64,000 nt of DNA from DATLGB01 sp964242305 (GCA_964242305.1 CAXTBB010000015.1:19789-83788), one strand, 5' to 3'. Positions 8,543 through 17,437 are shown, numbered from the stretch's first letter. A program made the numbers and translations. The notes: generated from the sequence alone by a model not told the origin.

Positions 8543-9659
8543 CCCGCGCCCGGTCCTTGCGGCGCAGGAACGGCAGCTCCACGACGTAATGGCTGACCGT
8601 CGCGAGAAAGAGCGACGGGGCCCCGACGACGAGGAAGGTGACGAGCACGCGCGGGACGTAGCTCCACGCCTGGACGGGTCCGAGCCCGTGGTCCAGCAGC
8701 CACGTCTCCGCGGGGACGTGCCAGAGGTACAGCCCGTAGGAGACGACCCCCACGAAGACCATCGGTGGCCAGGCCAGCACCGCCCGCGGCAGACCCGGCC
8801 GCAGGTCGAACGCAGCCGGAAGGAGCACCAGGGCGGTGAACGCGGTGGCGAGCAGGTCGTAGCCCACGAAGCGCGTCCGGAAGTCCAGGCCGCCGTACGG
8901 GTGCGTGAAGCAGAAGGCGAGGGCGATCAGGGCGAACACCAGCCCCGCCAGGCTCCAGGTCAGCGTCGGTCGGCGCGCCAGCGGCGGCGTCCGCTCGCGA
9001 ACCGACAGCACCGCCAGGGCCATGCCGACCGCGAAGAAGTTCGTCTCGCCCGGCAGCGCGTAGGTGATCTTCTGGATGAACAACACCAGGCCGCGCGAGT
9101 CGAACTCGAAGGTGTTGAGGAAGTGGATCACCGGGCCGAGCAGGAACAGCGGCACGATCAGCCCCCAGGCCGCCCGCTCCCAGCCCACGCGCCGGGCGGC
9201 CACCGCCACCAGCGCGACGAGTGCGGGCAGCACGAGGTAGAAGCAGACCTCGACCGACAGCGTCCAGGCCACCGCCAGGCCGTGGAAGTTGTCCGTGAGC
9301 GAGAAGGACTGGCCGAACAGGTAGAACACCCACCAGCGGTCGGAGAACGCGCCCCGGGCCGCGTCCGGCACGAGCAGAGCGGTCAGGGTCAGCGCCACCC
9401 AGTAGGCCGGCAGGATGCGCAGCGCCCGCCGCCGCCAGAACGTCAGCGCACCCGGCGGGCGCGCGCCGCGTGCCAGCGCGGCGAGCGCGGGCCGGAACAG
9501 CAGGAACCCCGACAGCGCGAAGAAGACGGGAACGCCGATCGCGAGCCCCTCTGCGAGGTTGTCGAGGTACCCGTGTCCGGGAAACGCCCGGGTGTGGATC
9601 GCGTTGTAGGCGTGGACGCCCACGATGCCCAGCGCGGCGAGGCCGCGCAGCGCGTCCAT
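8514..9659 (-). CDS. Acyltransferase 3 (OafA/YrhL-like) membrane protein
   Basis: An integral membrane protein of at least 381 residues with about ten hydrophobic segments. It begins RFPLMDALRGLAALGIV with a histidine in the first helix (VGVHAYNAIHT), and WTLSVEVCFYLVLP near residue 140 is the usual acyltransferase-3 signature. The family acylates sugars of surface polysaccharides, glycolipids or antibiotics. The ATG at 9659 is the first standard start, but the conserved N-terminus begins earlier, and an in-frame CTG at 9728 just after the upstream stop could be the true start. It is the last gene of a five-gene glycan operon. Confidence 0.8.
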   Translation of the reverse strand: MDALRGLAALGIVGVHAYNAIHTRAFPGHGYLDNLAEGLAIGVPVFFALSGFLLFRPALAALARGARPPGALTFWRRRALRILPAYWVALTLTALLVPDAARGAFSDRWWVFYLFGQSFSLTDNFHGLAVAWTLSVEVCFYLVLPALVALVAVAARRVGWERAAWGLIVPLFLLGPVIHFLNTFEFDSRGLVLFIQKITYALPGETNFFAVGMALAVLSVRERTPPLARRPTLTWSLAGLVFALIALAFCFTHPYGGLDFRTRFVGYDLLATAFTALVLLPAAFDLRPGLPRAVLAWPPMVFVGVVSYGLYLWHVPAETWLLDHGLGPVQAWSYVPRVLVTFLVVGAPSLFLATVSHYVVELPFLRRKDRARASGSASGSA

Positions 9660-9724
9660 GAGCGGGAAGCGCGGGTTCCCCGGGGGCGGTTGGAGCGCGG
9701 GCGACGCCGCGCGATCCGGCTCGG

Positions 9725-10357
9725 TCAGGAGCGGGCCTTGATGACGACCGCCTTGTGGCGTGTCGTCAGGCCCGTGCCGGAGAGAACGGCGCGGGCGGGG
9801 AGCTTCGGGTGCTTGGCCAGCTGAGCACGACCGACCTTGTTGAGCCGGATGTGCACGTGGCGGGTGCCGCCGCCCTTCGGGGTGTGGAAGTGCGCGACGC
9901 CGATCGAGACCCGCCGGCCGCGGCGCATCGCTTCGAGCTTGACCTTGCCCTTCACGGCCTTGGAGCCGGTGACGGCGACCGTGACCGAGACGATGTGATG
10001 CTTGCGCTCGTGCAGGACGCGGCTGCTGCCGAAGCGCGCCTTGCTCTTCTTGGTGGTCCCGCTCCCGCCGGTGGCACCCGTGCCCGCGGTGGCCCCGGTG
10101 CCGGCGGTGGCCCCTGTGTGCCCCGTCGCGCCGGTGCCGGCCGTCGCACCGGTCGTCCCCGTGCCGGCGGTGCCGCCGGTGGTGCCGCCAGTACCGCCGG
10201 TGGTGCCGGACGGACCTGCCGCATAGGCCGTCGTCTGGCCGATGTCGGAGTCGGCGAAGGGGAAGGCGGAGCTCCACACCACGGCGGCGCCGGCGGCGCT
10301 CCCGGTGACGATGAAGGCTCGCCGTGAATAGCGCTTTTCGGGGTCCTCCGCGGCCAT
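9725..10357 (-). CDS. Tat-type exported protein with Gly/Thr/Ala repeat
   Basis: A 210-residue protein. The N-terminus YSRRAFIVTGSAAGAAVVW is a twin-arginine-like signal. Residues about 48-100 form a low-complexity tract of short GAT/AGT/GTT-type triplets, followed by a basic domain with many Lys and Arg residues. The tract lacks the Pro content of collagen helices, so it may be a flexible stalk. The protein may be displayed on the surface with the glycan made by its neighbours, but this is inference. TATTCT lies seven bases before the ATG, suggesting its own leaderless promoter inside the operon. No family was recognised. Confidence 0.65.
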   Translation of the reverse strand: MAAEDPEKRYSRRAFIVTGSAAGAAVVWSSAFPFADSDIGQTTAYAAGPSGTTGGTGGTTGGTAGTGTTGATAGTGATGHTGATAGTGATAGTGATGGSGTTKKSKARFGSSRVLHERKHHIVSVTVAVTGSKAVKGKVKLEAMRRGRRVSIGVAHFHTPKGGGTRHVHIRLNKVGRAQLAKHPKLPARAVLSGTGLTTRHKAVVIKARS

Positions 10358-10372
10358 CGCCGGAAGAATAGA

Positions 10373-12364
10373 TCACCGGCGGCGTTGACGCACCGGTTCC
10401 AGGGTGTCGAGCACGTCGGCGGTGTCGACGAGGGCCAGCCCGGCCGCCGCGTCGCTGACGCCGAAGGACAGCACGAGCTCGTCCCCGCGGCGCGCCAGGC
10501 CCGCGCAGAACTCCACCGGATCGGTCGTGAAGGTGAAGGGCGCCGAGAGCGCGGCCAGCCGCAGGCGCTCGTCGAGACGGACGAACCGGTGCACGTAGCG
10601 AAGCACGCCGCGCCGGACCTCGGTCTCGTGCACCACGAGCAGGTGCGACCCGTCGTCGAGCGCGACGGCCTGCGACCCACCGCGGAAGTCCTCGGCCACG
10701 GCCGGGCCCGGCGACGAGGCGGCGGGCGCCAGCGCGCCGGTGGCCGGGTCGCAGCCCAGGACCAGCGTCGGCCGGCAGCTGTACACGAAGCTCAGCGCTC
10801 CGTCACGCACGAGCGGCATCCAGTTCTTCTCGTGACGGCGGCGGTCCGGACCGCGCAACGGGAAGGCCCGGACGATGTCGGCGCCGTCGAACTCGAGCAG
10901 GGCGATCTCGCGCCGCTCGCGCGCGTTGAACTCGCACGCCGTGGCGCTGCCGTACCAGCGGCCGCCGAGCGCGAAGAGGCGGATGTCCTCGTATCCGCGC
11001 ACGCTGGACCGGTACCGGCGGGGCCCGCCCGCGGCGGCGTCCACGACCGGTTCGATGGCCTGCACCGCCAGCCCCGCGTCCAGCCGCACCAGGTAGTTGA
11101 TGTTGTGCAGCACCCCCTCCTCGTGCGCCACGCCGCTGCGCAGGAAGTAGTTCGCGGTGCGCACGATCATCCGGAACCCGTCGCCGTCGGCGGCGATGGA
11201 CGGGTTGAACGCGGGCCAGTCGGGGGTCACGTCGACCTTGATCTCGCCGATGCGCGTGCTGGCGACCACGGAGTCGAGGCGGGCGGCGCCGGCACCCCGG
11301 CGGCGCGGGCCGCCGGGCAGCGCCTTCAGGGCCTGCGTCACCTCCGCCGCCACGGCCCGCGGCGGATGGCTGTCGCGCAGGACGGAGCGCAGCTCGTCGC
11401 GGGCCTCGTCGTAACGCCCCAGCCCGGCGAGCGCGAGCCCGCGCTCGAGGCGCAGACCCCACTCGTACACGTCGCGGTGGATGAACAGGACGTCGGTCGG
11501 ATACGGCACCGCCAGCCCCCGGGCCGCGTAGAGCTCGGCGAGGTCGTACTGCCCGTGCAGCCGGTGCGCCCGTGCGACCTCGTAGAGCGGCTCGGCGCGC
11601 GACGGACGCCGCTGCCACGCGCTCAGCAGCTGGGCGGCGGCCGCCTCGAGCCCGTCCTCGAGCATCAGCGCTCCCGCCTGCAACTGCGCGTAGAACGCCT
11701 CCTCGTCCCACCCCCCCATGCCCGCGCGGCGGCGGTAGTTGCGGATCGCCAGCTCGCGGCGGCCCATGTCGCGGTAGGTCTGGGCGAGGTAGAAGACGGC
11801 GCGGCTGTTGGCCGGGTCGTCGGCGATCTCTCGCTTCAGCAGCCCGACGTCGCGCAGGAGCTTCTCCGGCCGGTTGCCGCCGTCGGCGTGATGCTCCAGG
11901 ATGAGCGCGTCCAGCTCGCCCTGCGTGAACTCGCCGTCGGTGGCGATGTACTCGTGCGTCGAGCCCTCGTACCACCATTCGCGGTCGGCGCGCACGAGGC
12001 GGACCACCGCGTAGTCGAGGCTGCCGAGCTCCCGCAGCGAGTACGCGTCCAGCTCGAGCGCCGGCAGCTCGGCGCGCTGGTGGATGACGTGGTCGGCGTC
12101 CAGCAGGAGCAGGTAGTCCGCGGTCCCCTGAGCGCGCCGGAGGAGCTCGCTGCGGTTGGCGCCGAAGTCGACCCAGGGCGTGTCGTGCAGCTCGCCCGGG
12201 ATGCCGTCGAGAGCGGTGCGGATGAGGTCGGGCGTGCCGTCGTCGGAGCCCGTGTCGCAGATGACCCAGTGGTCGACGAGCCCGCGCGCCGACGCCAGGC
12301 AGCGCTCGATGACCTCCGCCTCGTTGCGCACGATCATGCAGAGGGCGATCGACACCGTGCTCAC
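10373..12364 (-). CDS. GT2 glycosyltransferase fused to TPR and GH130-like domains
   Basis: A 663-residue three-part protein without signal peptide. Residues about 1-110 are a GT2 domain (MIVRNEAEV at 8-16, DTGSDDGT near 38, LLLLDADH near 86) like tetratricopeptide-linked glycosyltransferases. Residues about 160-340 are helical repeats with TPR spacing (AVFYLAQTYRDMGRRELAI). Residues about 365-663 read like the five-bladed propeller of GH130 glycoside phosphorylases (EDIRLFALGG near 455, KNWMPL near 511, FCAGLARRGDELVLSFGVSD near the end). The first part probably transfers a sugar. Whether the propeller is catalytic or only binds glycan is unknown. The GTG start overlaps the upstream stop in GTGA. 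Confidence 0.75.
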   Translation of the reverse strand: MSTVSIALCMIVRNEAEVIERCLASARGLVDHWVICDTGSDDGTPDLIRTALDGIPGELHDTPWVDFGANRSELLRRAQGTADYLLLLDADHVIHQRAELPALELDAYSLRELGSLDYAVVRLVRADREWWYEGSTHEYIATDGEFTQGELDALILEHHADGGNRPEKLLRDVGLLKREIADDPANSRAVFYLAQTYRDMGRRELAIRNYRRRAGMGGWDEEAFYAQLQAGALMLEDGLEAAAAQLLSAWQRRPSRAEPLYEVARAHRLHGQYDLAELYAARGLAVPYPTDVLFIHRDVYEWGLRLERGLALAGLGRYDEARDELRSVLRDSHPPRAVAAEVTQALKALPGGPRRRGAGAARLDSVVASTRIGEIKVDVTPDWPAFNPSIAADGDGFRMIVRTANYFLRSGVAHEEGVLHNINYLVRLDAGLAVQAIEPVVDAAAGGPRRYRSSVRGYEDIRLFALGGRWYGSATACEFNARERREIALLEFDGADIVRAFPLRGPDRRRHEKNWMPLVRDGALSFVYSCRPTLVLGCDPATGALAPAASSPGPAVAEDFRGGSQAVALDDGSHLLVVHETEVRRGVLRYVHRFVRLDERLRLAALSAPFTFTTDPVEFCAGLARRGDELVLSFGVSDAAAGLALVDTADVLDTLEPVRQRRR

Positions 12365-14142
12365 CGTACCCCGCGATCCTCGAGGCCCAGCGTGTGGCGG
12401 CGGAAGAGATCGTCGACCGAGCCGGGGTGCCCAGCCGCGAGCACGGTACGCCCCGTCAGGTACAGCAGACGGTCGGGCGGACCCAGCAGCGCGGACCCGT
12501 CGGGGACGGCCTGCAGGAACGCCACGCCGGCCCGCCGCAACACCAGCGTCCGCTCCCAGGCCCAGTCGGCGAAGCCGTCGTCCTGGGTGCGGGGCAGGCC
12601 GTCGAGCAGCACGAGATCGTGGCGCGGCTCTTCGAGCACGAGCGTCAGCGCCAGGCGCAGGATGGAGTCGGCGGCCTGGTCGCCGAGCGGATCGTCGAGG
12701 TGCGCCTCGAGGCCGGCCAGGCGGACGGTGTCGGGTGCGTGCAGCGTGGCCGCGCGCGCGTCGCGGCCGAGGAACGCCGCGAAGACCGCGATGTTCTCGC
12801 GCACGCTCAGCTCAGGCTCGAGGCCGGCGGCGAGCCGGCTCAGCGTCAACACCCGCCCGCGCACCGACAGGCTCCCGCCGGCGAGCGGGACACGGCCCGC
12901 GAGCGCGTTCAGCAGCACGGAGCGCTCGTGCGGGTGAACACCGAGGAGGCCGACGAACGTCCCCCGGCGGACGTGGAACGACAGCCGCTCGAGCACCAGG
13001 GGCGGCGCGACGCGGCGGCGCTGGCCCTGCGCACGGGCCAGCACCTCCGGCCGTTGCGCGATCGCCACGTCGCGGGCGATCGCGACGAGTCCCGGGTCGG
13101 TCGGCGGATCCCCGGAGGGCGGCGAGCTGGGCGAGCCGAGGGGAGTGCGCAGGCGGACGGTCGCATCGACGTCCTCAGCCAGCGCGATCCGGGCGGGCTC
13201 GATCAGCGGATCCCGGCGCAGCCACGCCGGCGCGCTGCGCAGGACGTCCGAAACGTAGGCCCGGAACCCCCAGGCGGGGATGGCGGCCTGATCGAGGAGG
13301 CGGGTGACGACCTCGTCGCGCGACAGCGGCGCCTCGAGGCGCCAGCGCGCAGGCGGGGTGCGCTCGTCCGGCAGCGCGAGGTAGTCGACGACGCATTCCG
13401 GTTGCACCGAGTGCGCGTCGGCCGGCACCAACACCCCCGGACGCAGGTGATCCACCATCCACAGCCGGTAGCCGCGGCGGGTGAACCATCCGCGCAGCCG
13501 GCGGGTGGTGGCTCCGTAGATCGACAGCATCGTGCCGTTGCACTCGAAGACGAAGACCGGGCGCGAGCGCGCCAGCGCCGTCATGCCGGCGAGGGCGCCG
13601 AGCTCCGTCCCCTCGATGTCCATCTTGACGACGTCGACGCCGTCCCAGCCGGCGGCGGCGACCGCCGCGTCGACCACCAGCGCCGGCACCTCCACGATGC
13701 GGTCGCGCTGGTCGGGGGTCTCGAACTTCGCGCTCTCGGGCGTGTGGACGTGGCTGTGGATGCTCGACTCGACGAACTGGGCCACGCCAGGCCGCGCCGC
13801 CGCCACGCCCTGCAGGGCGGTGACCGGCAGCGCGCTGCGCTCGGCGGCCAGGCGCAGTTGGCGCACGTGCAGGGCGACGGCGTCGACGGCGACGACGGAC
13901 GCGCCCAGTGACGCCGCCGCCAGCGAGAACAGACCGATGTGGGAGCCGAGGTCGAGCACGCGCATGCCGGGCTCGACGTGATCGAGGAACGCGCGCTGGA
14001 CCGGCTCGTCGATCCAGTCGTGCTCGAGCAGCCACGGCGTGACCTCGTCGCCGGCTTCGGGAAAGAGGCACACGTCGACGGGCGGGCGACCGCCGACGGA
14101 GATGGGCTTGAAGAGGGCCTTCGGCCGACCCGGTTCTCTCAC
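12361..14142 (-). CDS. FkbM methyltransferase fused to a degenerate ABC-ATPase domain
   Basis: A 593-residue protein. Residues about 30-300 are an FkbM-type SAM methyltransferase (RVLDLGSHIGLFSLAAA near 57-73, VVKMDIEGTELGAL near 170-183). Residues about 378-590 follow the plan of Wzt/TagH-type polysaccharide-export ATPases: a strand (LVLERLSFHVRRG), a P-loop position, LEPELSVRENIAVF near 440, and HDLVLLDGL near 506. The P-loop reads GVHPHERSVLL where GxxGxGKST is expected, so the catalytic Lys and Ser/Thr are absent, and no LSGGQ-like signature is seen. The second domain probably binds a partner or glycan rather than hydrolysing ATP. The GTG start overlaps the upstream TGA and follows GGAGG. 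Confidence 0.75.
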   Translation of the reverse strand: MREPGRPKALFKPISVGGRPPVDVCLFPEAGDEVTPWLLEHDWIDEPVQRAFLDHVEPGMRVLDLGSHIGLFSLAAASLGASVVAVDAVALHVRQLRLAAERSALPVTALQGVAAARPGVAQFVESSIHSHVHTPESAKFETPDQRDRIVEVPALVVDAAVAAAGWDGVDVVKMDIEGTELGALAGMTALARSRPVFVFECNGTMLSIYGATTRRLRGWFTRRGYRLWMVDHLRPGVLVPADAHSVQPECVVDYLALPDERTPPARWRLEAPLSRDEVVTRLLDQAAIPAWGFRAYVSDVLRSAPAWLRRDPLIEPARIALAEDVDATVRLRTPLGSPSSPPSGDPPTDPGLVAIARDVAIAQRPEVLARAQGQRRRVAPPLVLERLSFHVRRGTFVGLLGVHPHERSVLLNALAGRVPLAGGSLSVRGRVLTLSRLAAGLEPELSVRENIAVFAAFLGRDARAATLHAPDTVRLAGLEAHLDDPLGDQAADSILRLALTLVLEEPRHDLVLLDGLPRTQDDGFADWAWERTLVLRRAGVAFLQAVPDGSALLGPPDRLLYLTGRTVLAAGHPGSVDDLFRRHTLGLEDRGVR

Positions 14143-15162
14143 TCCTCCAGGTGCTCTTCCCAGTACCGCCACAGCGCGGGTGCGTACTGCTCGAGCGACG
14201 GGACGGCGATGCCGGAGCCCTCGAGCGCCTTGCGCGTCTGCGTGGTGTCGAAGCGCGCGGTGAAGTCGGCGTAGTCGAGCGCGTCGGGCGGGATGCCCAG
14301 GTCGCCGAGCAGCCGGTTGGCGCCCGGCAGCTTGCGCGCGGCGTTGAGCGCCGCCTTCGGGAGGACGGGGGTGAGCGCCGGCGCCCCGGCGATCTTCGCG
14401 AAGACGTTGACGACGTCGGTGGTGCGCTGCGGCTCCGGGCTGACCAGGTGGAAGGCCTTGCCGTCGAGGCCCGGCTCGTGGGCGATGTGGGCCATCGCGT
14501 CGGCGACGAAGTCGACCGGGACGACGTTCGTGTAGCCCAGGCGCGGGCCGAGCAGCGGCACCAGCTGCGGGAGCTTGGCCGAGAGCTTGATCGTCTTGAA
14601 CAGGTAGTACGGGCCGTCGACCTTGTCCATCTCGCCGGTGACGGAGTGCCCGAGCACCATCGCCGGCCGGTACACCCGCCACGGCACCTCGGACTCCTCG
14701 CGGGCGATGCGCTCGGACTCGAACTTCGTGCGGTGATACGGGTGGTCGAGGTCCTGCCCCTCGTCGAACATGTCCTCGGTGAACGTGCCCTGGTACTGCC
14801 CGGCGGCGGCTACCGACGACGTGTGGTGCAGGTGCTTGACCTGCAGCGGTGAGTTGAACTCGAGCACGGTATCGAAGCCGNNNNNNNNNNTCGTCGGCGG
14901 TCATGTCGTAGATCGCCGCGAGGTGGAACATGTGCTCGATCTGGCCGCGGTGCTCCTCGATCCACTTGGGGTCGATGCCGAGCCCGGGCTCGCCGAGGTC
15001 GCCGCGCACGACCTTCAGGCGCTTGGAGCGGCCGAGGCGCTTGGCCTTCTCCTCCGACCCCTCGCGGACGAGGACGTGTATGTCGCCCGTCCGGTCCTCC
15101 AGCAGCCGCTTCACCAAGAAGCGGCCGATGAAGCCGGTCGCGCCCGTCACCAAGTAGGCCAC
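14139..15162 (-). CDS. NAD-dependent epimerase/reductase (extended SDR), split by an assembly gap
   Basis: Both ends are convincing extended short-chain dehydrogenase sequence. The N-terminal part (GATGFIGRFLVKRLL, then FHLAAIYDMTAD) lies before the 10-N gap. The part after it has HLHHTSSVAAAG, the catalytic YHRTK and a C-terminal substrate domain ending WRYWEEHLEE. The two parts are in different frames across ten Ns, so the true gap must be a multiple of three; the missing piece covers the helix before LEFNSPLQVKH. Likely roles are sugar-nucleotide modification or fatty-acyl/terpenoid reduction. The GTG at 15162 is preceded by TAGTGT seven bases upstream. First gene of the operon running to 8514. 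Confidence 0.8.
14881..14890. other. Scaffold gap (10 N) inside the SDR gene
   Basis: Ten Ns with no sequence. The reading frames on either side imply that the real missing length is divisible by three, so ten is a placeholder and not a measurement. Confidence 0.95.
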
Positions 15163-15177
15163 GGGCGCGACACTACC

Positions 15178-16113
15178 TCACCCGCGTCGGACCTTGACCT
15201 TGTGGGTCCCCGAGTGGTTGGGGACGTACTGCTTGTCCGGCGTGACGACCGCGCGGAAGGTGCCGCTGCGGTAGAGCTTCAGACGGCGCTTGAAGTTGAT
15301 GCCGTCCTTGCTGACCGTGGCCTTGGCGATGGTCACGAAGGTGCCGTGGAAGCGCTTCTGGATCTCCACGGCGGCGCCGGCGTCGCCCGGGCTGACCGTG
15401 CCCTTGAACGTCGCGCGGTGGCCGCGCTTGACCTTCTTGGGCACCGAGAGCTTGACCTTGATCGGCACGCTGACGAAGACGATCGGGCTGACGATCTCCG
15501 GCTTGTCGGGCAGCACCACGCGGTAGGCGGTGTTGACCAGCACGTTGAGGATCGGGAACGAGAAGTTGCCCGACGCGTCGACGACCTGCGGGTTGCCCGT
15601 GCCGGTGAACTCGGTCATCCCGAACGACAGCGACTGCAGCAGGACCTGCTTGCCCGCGTTCTCACTGCCCGACAGGGTGCCGGTCAGCGTCGAGGAACCG
15701 CCGGAGCTGACCGTGCTCGGCGTCGCCGCCAGGGTCAGGCCGAGCGGCTGCTTGTCGGTCTTGAACGTCTGGTCAGGCCCGAAGACGAACGCGTTGCCGC
15801 GCCGGGCGACGGCGCGGAAGTGGTACGTGGTGAACGGCGACAGGCCGGTCAGGGCCGCGCTCGTGGCCAGCGCCTTGGACGCGGCGCTGAGCGCGACCTC
15901 GGGCGTGGTGGAGCCGTAGAGCTTGTTGCCTCCGTACTGGAAGAAGCCGACCACGCCCGGGTTGCCCTGCGGGTTGACCTTGCCTCGGACGGTCGCCGTG
16001 GTCTGCTCGACGGCCGTCGCCGTTCCGGTGGCGACGGTGGGCGCTTTGGCGAGCGCGGTGGCCGGCAGTAACAGCCCGGCGAGCAGGACGGCGAGTAATG
16101 CGGACTTTCTCAT
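15178..16113 (-). CDS. Secreted fibronectin-III-like/Ig-like repeat protein
   Basis: A 311-residue exported protein with signal peptide MRKSALLAVLLAGLLLPATALA. Residues about 25-110 look like a fibronectin type III domain (TATVRGKVNPQGNPGVVGF, then LTGLSPFTTYHFRAVARRG). Two Ig-like beta domains follow with repeated GTFxAVV/KVKLSVP patterns and a Lys/Arg-rich end. Such proteins are frequent cell-surface or extracellular structural proteins in this group. No enzyme motif is visible. GGAGGG precedes the ATG, and the gene lies 7 bases after the stop of the membrane glycosyltransferase, so they may be co-transcribed. Confidence 0.75.
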   Translation of the reverse strand: MRKSALLAVLLAGLLLPATALAKAPTVATGTATAVEQTTATVRGKVNPQGNPGVVGFFQYGGNKLYGSTTPEVALSAASKALATSAALTGLSPFTTYHFRAVARRGNAFVFGPDQTFKTDKQPLGLTLAATPSTVSSGGSSTLTGTLSGSENAGKQVLLQSLSFGMTEFTGTGNPQVVDASGNFSFPILNVLVNTAYRVVLPDKPEIVSPIVFVSVPIKVKLSVPKKVKRGHRATFKGTVSPGDAGAAVEIQKRFHGTFVTIAKATVSKDGINFKRRLKLYRSGTFRAVVTPDKQYVPNHSGTHKVKVRRG

Positions 16114-16120
16114 GACCCTC

Positions 16121-17413
16121 CTAACAGGTCTGGCGCAGCATCCATTCGGTGCTGCGCTCCTTCAAGGCGAAGTCCGGGTTTCCTGCCCCGCGTAGAGAAC
16201 CAACCGCGTCGAGCACGCTGCCCGGGGTCTCGGGCCGCAGACCGATCTCCTGCTCGCGCGTGTGCAGCCGGTAGGCGAGCGCCTGGGTGTTGTACGGGCC
16301 GGTGTAGACGGTGCCGCAGCGTTTGACCGCCGCGCGGCCGCCCGCACGCTCGATGAACGCGGGCAGCGAGCCGTAGAAGCGGTCGGAGTCGCGCGTGCGC
16401 CGCAGGTCGCCGCCCAGCCGGTCGACCGAGCCGACCACGCCGGGAAGCGCCGCCAGCGCGGCCACCACGATCACCGCGACCGGGACGCGGGCGGCCAGCC
16501 ACGCCCAGCCGACGCCGGCCAGCACGCACAGCAGCCCCATCGGCAGCGCGACGTAGCGCAGGTTGCCCGAGAAGCCGCCGCTGGCCATCAGCGCCACGAT
16601 CACCATGACGGTGGTCGACGCGGCGGCGATGGTGAGCACGCGGCGGTCGCGCCGCGCGACCGCCAGGCTCAGCACCGCGCCGGCGTAGACGCCGTAGCTG
16701 AGCGCCTGCGCCGAGTGACGGAACGTGGCCAGGAACGGGTGCTCGGAGGCGCCCGGCGAGCCCGGCACCGCCTCGCGCGCCCGGCTGGCGGCGCGGAAGA
16801 GGTCCCCCGACCCGATGTACTCGGGGACGAGCCAGGCCAGCAGGACGCCGATGCCCGCGCCGAGGACCAGTGCCGCCGTGGCCAGGTCGCGGCGGTCGTG
16901 GATCAGCCACAGCCCGTAGAGCGCCAGCAGCAGCCACACGTCGGGACGCAGCAGCGCGGCGGCGCAGGCGGCGGCGAAGGCCTGGCGGTGGCGTCCGTCG
17001 AAGTGCCGGTCGGCCGCCAGCAGCCCGGCGGCGACGGTCAGCCCCTCCGAGTTGCCGCGCAGCCAGTTGAGCTCGTACTGGGCGGCGAGCAGCAGCGCCA
17101 GCGCCGCGACGATCCCGGCGCCGCGCCCGCCCAGGCGAGCGGTGACCCGGTAGGCGAGGAACAGGCTGACCAGGCCGCCCACCCGTGCGACGACCACCCA
17201 CAGCGACATGGCGGCGTCGTCCCCGAACAGGCTGAAGGGGGTGGTGAAGACGACCGGGAGCGGCTTCCAGGACGGGCCGGCGATCGTCTCCAGCGTCCCG
17301 TGGCCGATCTGGCGGCCCCAGATCAGCCAGGCGGTCGGGTCGTAGGTCGCCTGCGTGAGCACCAGCAGGGAGGCGACGGCGACGACGAGCGAGAGAGCGG
17401 CGGCGAGGCGCAC
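16121..17413 (-). CDS. GT-C type membrane glycosyltransferase-like protein
   Basis: A 430-residue polytopic protein with about nine hydrophobic segments. The first loop, TYDPTAWLIWGRQIGHG then GPSWKPLPVVFTTPF, and AALLRPDVWLLLALYGLW are characteristic of an actinobacterial family of GT-C-like membrane proteins with an acidic residue in loop 1. The C-terminal soluble tail holds four cysteines or fewer and no other motif. It is likely to use a polyprenyl-linked sugar made by the divergent DPM1-like GT2. The GTG at 17413 is chosen for the membrane start and for TAGGTT eight bases upstream. Confidence 0.7.
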   Translation of the reverse strand: MRLAAALSLVVAVASLLVLTQATYDPTAWLIWGRQIGHGTLETIAGPSWKPLPVVFTTPFSLFGDDAAMSLWVVVARVGGLVSLFLAYRVTARLGGRGAGIVAALALLLAAQYELNWLRGNSEGLTVAAGLLAADRHFDGRHRQAFAAACAAALLRPDVWLLLALYGLWLIHDRRDLATAALVLGAGIGVLLAWLVPEYIGSGDLFRAASRAREAVPGSPGASEHPFLATFRHSAQALSYGVYAGAVLSLAVARRDRRVLTIAAASTTVMVIVALMASGGFSGNLRYVALPMGLLCVLAGVGWAWLAARVPVAVIVVAALAALPGVVGSVDRLGGDLRRTRDSDRFYGSLPAFIERAGGRAAVKRCGTVYTGPYNTQALAYRLHTREQEIGLRPETPGSVLDAVGSLRGAGNPDFALKERSTEWMLRQTC

Positions 17414-17421
17414 GGCGGGTG

Positions 17422-17431
17422 AACCTACGAT
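17422..17431. promoter_or_regulatory. Overlapping divergent -10 boxes
   Basis: The 24-base gap between two divergent GTG starts contains TAGGTT on the reverse strand (17427-17422), eight bases before the GTG at 17413, and TACGAT on the forward strand (17426-17431), six bases before the GTG at 17438. The two boxes overlap by two bases, so both genes should give nearly leaderless transcripts that compete for polymerase. Confidence 0.5.
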
Positions 17432-17437
17432 GACCGC

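Noticed and set aside
9950..10230. Collagen-like protein call for the triplet repeat
   Set aside because: The repeats lack the regular Gly-X-Y phase and the proline content of collagen helices.
8514..10376. Frame that fuses a basic N-terminus to the acyltransferase
   Set aside because: The N-terminal 215 codons are the shadow of the Tat-type gene at 9725-10357. The acyltransferase starts after its stop.
12361..15162. A single 933-residue frame joining SDR, methyltransferase and ABC-like domain
   Set aside because: It crosses the N gap in the wrong frame. The SDR C-terminus is clear in the other frame and ends at 14139, and the methyltransferase has its own GTG and GGAGG.
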